Shown here one piece after another: positions 40,813-45,362 of a DNA stretch of 45,362 nucleotides. The first letter of the stretch is position 1. Every line of letters starts with the position of its first letter. The stretch is from contig JAUNIP010000010.1 in the NCBI GenBank assembly GCA_030523425.1, positions 1 through 45,362 of the forward strand, written 5' to 3'. Source of the stretch: Coriobacteriia bacterium. GTDB lineage: Bacteria; Actinomycetota; Coriobacteriia; Coriobacteriales; Eggerthellaceae. Under the pieces are notes generated by a model that was not told the DNA's origin, ran no database searches, and saw nothing but the letters and a program-made list of their open reading frames with translations. Position numbers and translations under genes: made by a program.

Positions 40813-41793
40813 TCAGTATTGCGGCACCAGCACCTGCAGCGCGCCGGGGATGCATGCTATGTCGAAGTCGGTGCCTTCCATTCGTTCGCCGTCTGCTTGG
40901 ATGGGCGGCTGGGCTTCGAAGTGCAGGTGCAGCTTGCGGGCGCGCAAAAACTCTATGGGCTTGCAGCCGGTGTGGTGGCCGCCTTTCGCCATCAGGAAGA
41001 TGCGCACGGCGTTAGGCCTGGCTATGGGCGCATGCGCGATGCAGATGTCTAGCAGGCCGTCGTCTAGGCGCGCATCGGGGCAAATGTGGAAGCCGCCGCC
41101 GTAGCGGGTACCAATTTGCACGGCCACCAGGTGCAGGTTAGCCGTTAGGGTGCCGGCGGGGTCTAAGTCTTCCACGGCGCGGGCGGTGCCCTTTTCGTAG
41201 CGCACGCGCGTGCCGTCTTGTGCCTGCAGCTGGAAGGCGTAGGGGTCCATGTGGTGCAGCAGCTGTTCGCGGGCGGAATCCAGGTACAGGCGGGTGCCGG
41301 AATGCCCCGACTTCTGGCGCAGCTCCACCGTGCCCAAGGCTATGGCGGCATCCAGCCCGAAGGACAGCGTTTCCAGGTAGTATGTGCCGTTGACACACCC
41401 CACGTCTAACGGGCGGGCTTTAGCGGCCAGCAGGACATCCACGGCATCACCCACCTTGGTGGGAAGCTTCAGCGCGCCTGCGTAGTCGTTGCCGCAGCCG
41501 GCGGGCACCAACCCGAAGGTGGGTCGCTGCTGCGCGGGCAGCTCCATCAGGCCGTTGCACACTTCGTGGGCCAAGCCGTCACCGCCAACTGCCACGATGG
41601 TGCCTGCTTGAAAGGCAGCCGCCTGTTTGGCCAGCTCAAGGGCGTGGTTGGGCGCCTGGGTCATCATCAGGTCTACGTGTTCGGGCCCTACGGCTGCACT
41701 CAGGCGCTTGTACACCTGCGCAGCTATGGCCGCCCCCTTGCCGTTTTGGGAAGCCGGATTGGCGATGATGCTTATGTGGCGGGAAGTGTCCAT
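40813..41793 (-). CDS. Diacylglycerol kinase / YegS-like lipid kinase
   Basis: A 326-residue member of the DAGK catalytic family that phosphorylates diacylglycerol or a related lipid. The nucleotide site VAVGGDGLAHEVCNG, the LVPAGCGNDYAGAL motif and the C-terminal ARLDDGLLDI are intact. The ATG at 41793 gives the typical start HISIIANPASQNGKG; upstream in-frame sequence is not family-like and would run through the divergent GIY-YIG gene. No ribosome-binding site precedes it and a TATACT -10-like hexamer ends 6 bp upstream, so the mRNA may be leaderless. Confidence 0.88.
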   Translation of the reverse strand: MDTSRHISIIANPASQNGKGAAIAAQVYKRLSAAVGPEHVDLMMTQAPNHALELAKQAAAFQAGTIVAVGGDGLAHEVCNGLMELPAQQRPTFGLVPAGCGNDYAGALKLPTKVGDAVDVLLAAKARPLDVGCVNGTYYLETLSFGLDAAIALGTVELRQKSGHSGTRLYLDSAREQLLHHMDPYAFQLQAQDGTRVRYEKGTARAVEDLDPAGTLTANLHLVAVQIGTRYGGGFHICPDARLDDGLLDICIAHAPIARPNAVRIFLMAKGGHHTGCKPIEFLRARKLHLHFEAQPPIQADGERMEGTDFDIACIPGALQVLVPQY

Positions 41794-41820
41794 AGGCACA
41801 GTATATGTCACAATGGCCGC
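41794..41820. promoter_or_regulatory. 27-bp divergent promoter region, possibly leaderless
   Basis: The whole gap between two divergent start codons is 27 bp. On the minus strand TATACT (41800-41805) ends 6 bp before the lipid kinase ATG. On the plus strand TATATG (41802-41807) lies 13 bp before the GIY-YIG ATG. The two -10-like elements overlap and neither gene has a ribosome-binding site. Confidence 0.45.
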
Positions 41821-42129
41821 ATGGAACAGTTCGAACATTATCTGTATGTGGTTGAGTGCGCCGACGGGTCGCTGTATACCGGCTATGCCATCAACGTGGA
41901 AAAGCGCGTGGCCGCGCACAACGCGGGGAAAGGCGCCAAGTACACGAAGGCGCGCCTGCCGGTAGCGCTTTTGGCACAGGCGGGCTTTTCCACGAAGCAC
42001 CAGGCCATGAGCGCGGAATACCGCTTCAAGCAGCTGTCGCGCAACGAAAAGGATGCCCTGTTGGCCCAAGCGGCGCGCCGTCCCTTCGCCCAGGTGCTGC
42101 TGGAAGCCTTCCCGGAGTTGGGGGAGTAA
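41821..42129 (+). CDS. GIY-YIG domain protein (UPF0213/YhbQ-like)
   Basis: A 102-residue single GIY-YIG nuclease-fold domain. The two diagnostic motifs are YLYVVEC and SLYTGYA, followed by R32-like and the conserved GKGAKYTKARLPV stretch and SAEYRFKQLSRNEK. YhbQ-type proteins are linked to DNA repair or nicking, not clearly defined. ATG 41821 has no ribosome-binding site and lies 27 bp from the divergent lipid kinase start. It is convergent with degV (6 bp between stops). Confidence 0.88.
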   Translation: MEQFEHYLYVVECADGSLYTGYAINVEKRVAAHNAGKGAKYTKARLPVALLAQAGFSTKHQAMSAEYRFKQLSRNEKDALLAQAARRPFAQVLLEAFPELGE

Positions 42130-42135
42130 GGCCCC

Positions 42136-43077
42136 TTATATGCAGGCCAGCAGGTTGTCCGCAAAGCCCAGGTGCCCGTCCTTGCGTCCGTCCAGTTCGC
42201 GGTCGGCTGCCAAGAAGAACAAGGCTATGGTGTCGGGGCCCACATGGGCGCCTGTGCAGTAGTCGTAGCTGGTGTTGATGAATTCCCGCACGCTCACGCG
42301 TTCCCGAATCTTGTCCATCACGTACAGCGAATCTTCGTAGGCGTCTGCGTGCGCTATGCCGATAATTTGCTTGGCGGGCTCCACGATGTTGTCGCACACC
42401 AAGTCCACCAGCGCGTTCAGCGATTTCTTGCGCCCCTTGGTCAACTTGAACTGCACGATGACGCCATCCTTGTTGCCCTTCAGCAGCGGCTTTATGTTCA
42501 GCGCGTTGCCCACCTTGGCGGTAACGTTGCTCACGCGCCCCGTGGCGGCTAAGTACTTCAGGCTGCCCACCGTGAACACGCCGTTCATGCCGTGGGCGGC
42601 TTCCTGTAAAAGCACGGCGGCCTCTTCGCAGGTGGCGCCCTTCTTGCGCAGCTCATAGGCATAGATGGCCAAAATGCCTTGCGCCAGCGAAGCGTTCAGG
42701 GAATCCACCACGCGGATGGTGCGCCCCTTGTAGACGCGTGACAGTTCTTCCACCGCCAGCCGAGCGCTGTTGTAGGTGCCGCTGATGCCATTGCTCAGGC
42801 AAAAGTACAGCACGTCTTCACCGGCATTAAGGGCGGGCACGAAGGCATCGTAGAAGCTTTGGATGCTCAAAAGCGACGTCTGGATTTTGGCCCCGGCACG
42901 CATGGCGTCGTAGTATTCCTTGCCCGCCGCGCGTTCTTCTTCAGGGGTCAGGTTGGGGTCAAAACACGTGGTTAGCTTGCCGTTCACGTAGTTTTCAAAC
43001 GATATGACGTGAATGTCGAACTTCTTTACCAGGACCGCGGGAATGTTGGCGGCCGAATCCACAAATATCTGGTACAT
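42136..43077 (-). CDS. DegV-family fatty-acid-binding protein
   Basis: A 313-residue DegV protein. The family binds fatty acids and, in some firmicutes, works as the FakB part of fatty acid kinase. The opening YQIFVDSAANIP, the ligand-site region CLSNGISGTYNSARLA, and KYLAATGRVSN with the following NIKPLL are typical. The protein looks complete at both ends. Ribosome-binding site GAAAGTG is weak. No fakA (DAK-type kinase) is in the window. Its neighbourhood to a lipid kinase gene is compatible with a membrane-lipid role but they are separated by the GIY-YIG gene. Confidence 0.9.
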   Translation of the reverse strand: MYQIFVDSAANIPAVLVKKFDIHVISFENYVNGKLTTCFDPNLTPEEERAAGKEYYDAMRAGAKIQTSLLSIQSFYDAFVPALNAGEDVLYFCLSNGISGTYNSARLAVEELSRVYKGRTIRVVDSLNASLAQGILAIYAYELRKKGATCEEAAVLLQEAAHGMNGVFTVGSLKYLAATGRVSNVTAKVGNALNIKPLLKGNKDGVIVQFKLTKGRKKSLNALVDLVCDNIVEPAKQIIGIAHADAYEDSLYVMDKIRERVSVREFINTSYDYCTGAHVGPDTIALFFLAADRELDGRKDGHLGFADNLLACI

Positions 43078-43250
43078 GTATGCACTTTCTGCGTTGCTGC
43101 CCTTGTGGGCGCGGTCTGAATGCGGCAGCGTTGCAGGCCCTCTTCTCTCCCAATCACAAGGCCTTCAAGCTGGGAAGTGATTATACCTGTTTGGACCTTA
43201 TTTCGGCCGCCGGATTTGTGAGGATTTTGCGAAGCGGGGCCGTGCGCGCA

Positions 43251-43259
43251 TGATACACT
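43251..43259 (+). promoter_or_regulatory. Candidate extended -10 promoter of the ZTP-riboswitch operon
   Basis: TGATACACT fits TGnTAnnnT. Transcription would start near 43266, about 15 nt before the riboswitch core, preceded by a small hairpin (GCGGC at 43263-43267 with GCCGC at 43278-43282). The remaining part of the 354-bp gap, 43078-43250, shows no gene. Confidence 0.5.
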
Positions 43260-43280
43260 GGTGCGGCACTGAAATGCGCC

Positions 43281-43348
43281 GCTACTGACGGATAATCGTG
43301 GAGCACCACGGGGAAGCGGCACATCATATAACGCCGACCGTCTGGGCA
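43281..43348 (+). promoter_or_regulatory. ZTP (pfl-type) riboswitch
   Basis: The sequence fits the pfl/ZTP aptamer: P1 GACGG (43287-43291) with CCGTC (43338-43342), P2 CGTGG (43297-43301) with CCACG (43306-43310), the invariant CACGGGGAAGCG-like stretch at 43307-43317, P3 CGGC/GCCG (43317-43320, 43333-43336) and the conserved 3' CCGTCTGGGCA. ZTP and ZMP signal a shortage of 10-formyl-tetrahydrofolate. The downstream genes use exactly that cofactor and pathway (AICAR transformylase and IMP cyclohydrolase). Binding should switch on expression through the terminator that overlaps its 3' edge. Confidence 0.9.
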
Positions 43349-43380
43349 AGCCAATCGCAAGGTTTGGTTTGCCTTTTTTT
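43345..43380 (+). terminator. Riboswitch expression-platform terminator
   Basis: GGCAAGCCAA (43345-43354) pairs with TTGGTTTGCC (43364-43373), ten pairs with one G-U, followed by a seven-T run. Its 5' arm overlaps the GGCA of the aptamer's 3' conserved strand (CTGGGCA), so aptamer folding and terminator formation exclude each other. Confidence 0.92.
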
Positions 43381-43430
43381 GTTTACCGGCGGGTGCGGAT
43401 GAAAAGAAGCGAACGCGAAAGGACGTGCGT

Positions 43431-44060
43431 ATGCAGCAACTGACAGACATCTTGCGGAACAACCCTTATCCGGGCCGCGGCATTGTGGTGGGGCACAACC
43501 GCGTGTACTACTTCATCATGGGCCGCAGCGCCAACAGCCGCAACCGCATCTTCAGCCTGACCGACGACGGCATCCGCACCGAAGCCTTCGACCCGTCCAA
43601 GCTGGAAGATCCCAGCCTGATAATCTATCACCCGGTACGCCGCGTGGACGGCGCTTTGATTGTGACCAACGGCGACCAGACCGACACCATACGGGATAGG
43701 GGCTGGCGCGAAGGCTGCATGGCCCGCGAATACGAGCCCGACGCCCCCAATTTCACGCCCCGCATTTCCGCCTACATCCGCGACGACGGCACCTTCGAGA
43801 TTTCCATCCTGAAGCACAACAGTGGCACCTGCCAGCGCAACTTCTTCGCCTACGAAGGCGTGGAAGAAGGCGCGGGTTACTTCATTAGCACCTACCAGAC
43901 CGACGGCAACCCGCTGCCCACCTTCGCGGGCGAGCCCATCAAGGTGTCCATGCCGGAAGCGGCGGACGTATGGGCCGCGCTGAATGCCGAAAACAAGGTT
44001 TCGCTGTATGCCAACGTGGCGGGCGAAGTGACGCTGTTCAACAAGAACCTGGGCGAATAG
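43431..44060 (+). CDS. purO: IMP cyclohydrolase (PurO-like)
   Basis: A 209-residue stand-alone IMP cyclohydrolase of the PurO-like family, closing the ring of FAICAR to IMP, the last step of purine synthesis. It shares the NPYPGRGIVVG opening and the YYFIMGRSANSRNR and YHPVRR motifs with archaeal/bacterial PurO-type proteins and is unrelated to the N-terminal domain of PurH. ATG 43431 has GAAAGG at 43417-43422; the GTG at 43425 is less likely. The gene for AICAR transformylase follows after 12 bp, so the two genes replace bifunctional PurH. Controlled by the upstream ZTP riboswitch. Confidence 0.88.
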   Translation: MQQLTDILRNNPYPGRGIVVGHNRVYYFIMGRSANSRNRIFSLTDDGIRTEAFDPSKLEDPSLIIYHPVRRVDGALIVTNGDQTDTIRDRGWREGCMAREYEPDAPNFTPRISAYIRDDGTFEISILKHNSGTCQRNFFAYEGVEEGAGYFISTYQTDGNPLPTFAGEPIKVSMPEAADVWAALNAENKVSLYANVAGEVTLFNKNLGE

Positions 44061-44072
44061 GAAGGACCACCC

Positions 44073-45251
44073 ATGCAGGAATTCGAACTGAAATACGGCT
44101 GCAACCCCAACCAGAAGCCGGCCAAAATCTACATGAAGGACGGCTCTGACCTGCCGGTGCAGGTGCTGAACGGCCGCCCGGGCTTCATCAATTTCTTAGA
44201 CGCCTTGAATTCGTGGCAGCTGGTGCGGGAACTGAAGGAAGCCACAGGTATGCCTGCCGCCGCCAGCTTCAAGCACGTTTCGCCGGCCGGCGCCGCCGTG
44301 GGTCTGCCGCTGTCTGACGTTGACAAGCAGATTTACTTCGTGGAGCCCGACCAAGAGCTTAGCCCCATAGCCTGCGCCTACATCCGTGCCCGCGGTGCCG
44401 ACCGCCTGTGCTCCTACGGCGACTGGGCGGCGCTTTCCGACGAATGCGACGCCGCCACGGCTGCGTATCTGAAGGCGGAAGTGTCCGACGGCATCATTGC
44501 GCCCGGCTACACCGAAGAGGCCTTGGCCATCCTGAAGACCAAGAAGAAGGGCAACTACAACGTGGTGCAGATTGACCCCGCGTACGTGCCCGCCGCCCAG
44601 GAAACCAAAGACGTGTTCGGCGTCACGTTCGAACAGGGCCACAATTTCTTCGAGATCAACGAAGACCTGCTGACCAACGTGGTCACCGAAAACAAAAGCA
44701 TTACCGGTCAGGCCCAGATTGACCTGATTGTTTCACTGATCACGCTGAAGTACACCCAGTCGAATTCCGTGTGCTACGTGAAGAATGGCCAAACCATTGG
44801 CGTGGGCGCTGGCCAGCAAAGCCGCATCCACTGCACGCGCTTGGCCGGCGACAAGGCCGACAAGTGGTATCTGCGCCAGCACCCGAAGGTGCTAGGCCTG
44901 CCGTTCAAGGAAGACGTGCACCGCCCCGACCGCGACAACGCTATAGACGTGTACACCTCTGACGAATACGACGATGTGCTGCGCGACGGCGAATGGCAGC
45001 GCGTGTTCACCGAACAGCCCGAAGCGCTGACCCGCGAAGAACGTCTGGCCTGGATTGCCACCCAAAAGGGCGTTTCCGTGGGGTCGGATGCGTTTTTCCC
45101 CTTCGGCGACAACGTGGAGCGCGCCCGCAAGAGCGGCGTAGACTACATAGCCGAACCTGGCGGCTCCATCCGCGACGACAATGTGATAGAAACCGCCAAC
45201 AAGTACAGCATAGCCATGTGCTTCACCGGCATGAGGTTATTCCATCACTAA
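44073..45251 (+). CDS. purH: AICAR transformylase (PurH C-terminal-domain-only enzyme)
   Basis: A 392-residue protein equivalent to the AICAR formyltransferase domain of PurH without the N-terminal IMP cyclohydrolase (MGS-like) domain. It transfers a formyl group from 10-formyl-tetrahydrofolate to AICAR. The catalytic Lys-His pair lies in SFKHVSPAGAAVG, and VGAGQQSRIHCTRL with the SDAFFPFGDNVERA stretch are invariant family blocks. GGAAGG at 44061-44066 precedes the ATG. Paired with the purO-like gene it completes IMP synthesis; the ZTP riboswitch responds to the shortage of its folate substrate. A perfect inverted repeat follows the stop. Confidence 0.93.
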   Translation: MQEFELKYGCNPNQKPAKIYMKDGSDLPVQVLNGRPGFINFLDALNSWQLVRELKEATGMPAAASFKHVSPAGAAVGLPLSDVDKQIYFVEPDQELSPIACAYIRARGADRLCSYGDWAALSDECDAATAAYLKAEVSDGIIAPGYTEEALAILKTKKKGNYNVVQIDPAYVPAAQETKDVFGVTFEQGHNFFEINEDLLTNVVTENKSITGQAQIDLIVSLITLKYTQSNSVCYVKNGQTIGVGAGQQSRIHCTRLAGDKADKWYLRQHPKVLGLPFKEDVHRPDRDNAIDVYTSDEYDDVLRDGEWQRVFTEQPEALTREERLAWIATQKGVSVGSDAFFPFGDNVERARKSGVDYIAEPGGSIRDDNVIETANKYSIAMCFTGMRLFHH

Positions 45252-45254
45252 TCC

Positions 45255-45282
45255 GTTGCGCCGTTCTGCCGAACGGCGCAAC
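45255..45282. terminator. Perfect 12-bp inverted repeat after the purine operon
   Basis: GTTGCGCCGTTC/GAACGGCGCAAC with a TGCC loop, starting 3 bp after the stop codon. There is no T-run, so it may be a U-less terminator or an RNA-stabilising 3' hairpin. The last 80 bp (45283-45362) are GC-rich with no feature seen. Confidence 0.6.
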
Positions 45283-45362
45283 AGCGCGTGCGCTGCGCGG
45301 CCCTGTGGCACCCAGCCTTGCCCCTTGTTTTCGGGCTCACGTGCCGAAGCACGCTACGCCCG

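Overview
The window is a compact, high-GC chromosomal segment from an anaerobic bacterium, most likely an actinobacterium of the class Coriobacteriia (Eggerthellaceae-like). This rests on gene content and codon style, not on a 16S gene. Pointers are GTG starts and GC-rich third positions, ferredoxin-dependent 2-oxoacid oxidoreductase genes, a Na+-pumping decarboxylase with a free biotin carrier, NhaC, FeoAB, and a split IMP cyclohydrolase/AICAR transformylase pair. No tRNA, rRNA, CRISPR, phage or insertion-sequence gene was seen; almost all of it is coding.

Layout. Positions 1-2660: molybdenum-cofactor genes moaA-moaC, then yebC and a terminator. 2700-6365: a nitroreductase, ruvCAB behind a promoter carrying a strong match to the Gram-positive SOS box, a small conserved hypothetical gene and a cold-shock gene. 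6380-8524: prfA-prmC (release factor 1 and its methylase), convergent with a DUF1836-type regulator. 9090-11953: a HlyIII-like membrane protein and a YgiQ-type radical SAM protein. 12120-18190: a same-strand run of oxaloacetate decarboxylase Na+ pump genes (carboxyltransferase, gamma, biotin carrier, beta), a remnant of a CsoR copper repressor, copA and copZ. 18198-21373: a Nudix hydrolase, a MATE exporter and DAHP synthase. 21374-21913: a gene-free stretch with six copies of a short repeat, three in each orientation; a seventh copy lies at 37-69. 21914-29344: MetY, a PaaK-like aryl-CoA ligase, an orphan LysR-type ligand domain, the PorGD/PorA/PorB oxidoreductase and LarE. 29390-31570: an OmpR/PhoR-type two-component system. 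31579-35302: a Nudix hydrolase and feoA-feoB-Cys-rich protein. 35335-40717 (minus strand): a 1052-residue fusion of extracytoplasmic sensor-like regions to an MFS domain, nhaC and a flavin-binding protein. 40813-43077: lipid kinase, GIY-YIG protein and DegV. 43250-45251: a ZTP riboswitch with terminator ahead of separate purO-like and AICAR transformylase genes.

How the genes fit together. Energy metabolism is sodium-centred: the biotin-dependent decarboxylase exports Na+ and NhaC exchanges Na+/H+. The Por enzyme and PaaK ligase would interconvert arylpyruvates or other 2-oxoacids, acyl-CoA and free acid using ferredoxin. Iron for these Fe-S enzymes would enter through FeoAB. Purine synthesis is gated by ZTP, which builds up when formyl-folate is short.

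Most notable: the inverted intergenic repeat cluster, the CsoR remnant fixed between the Na+ pump and copA, the sensor-MFS fusion, the orphan LysR ligand domain, and the riboswitch-controlled split purH function. All identifications are by reading the sequence; no database search was possible.
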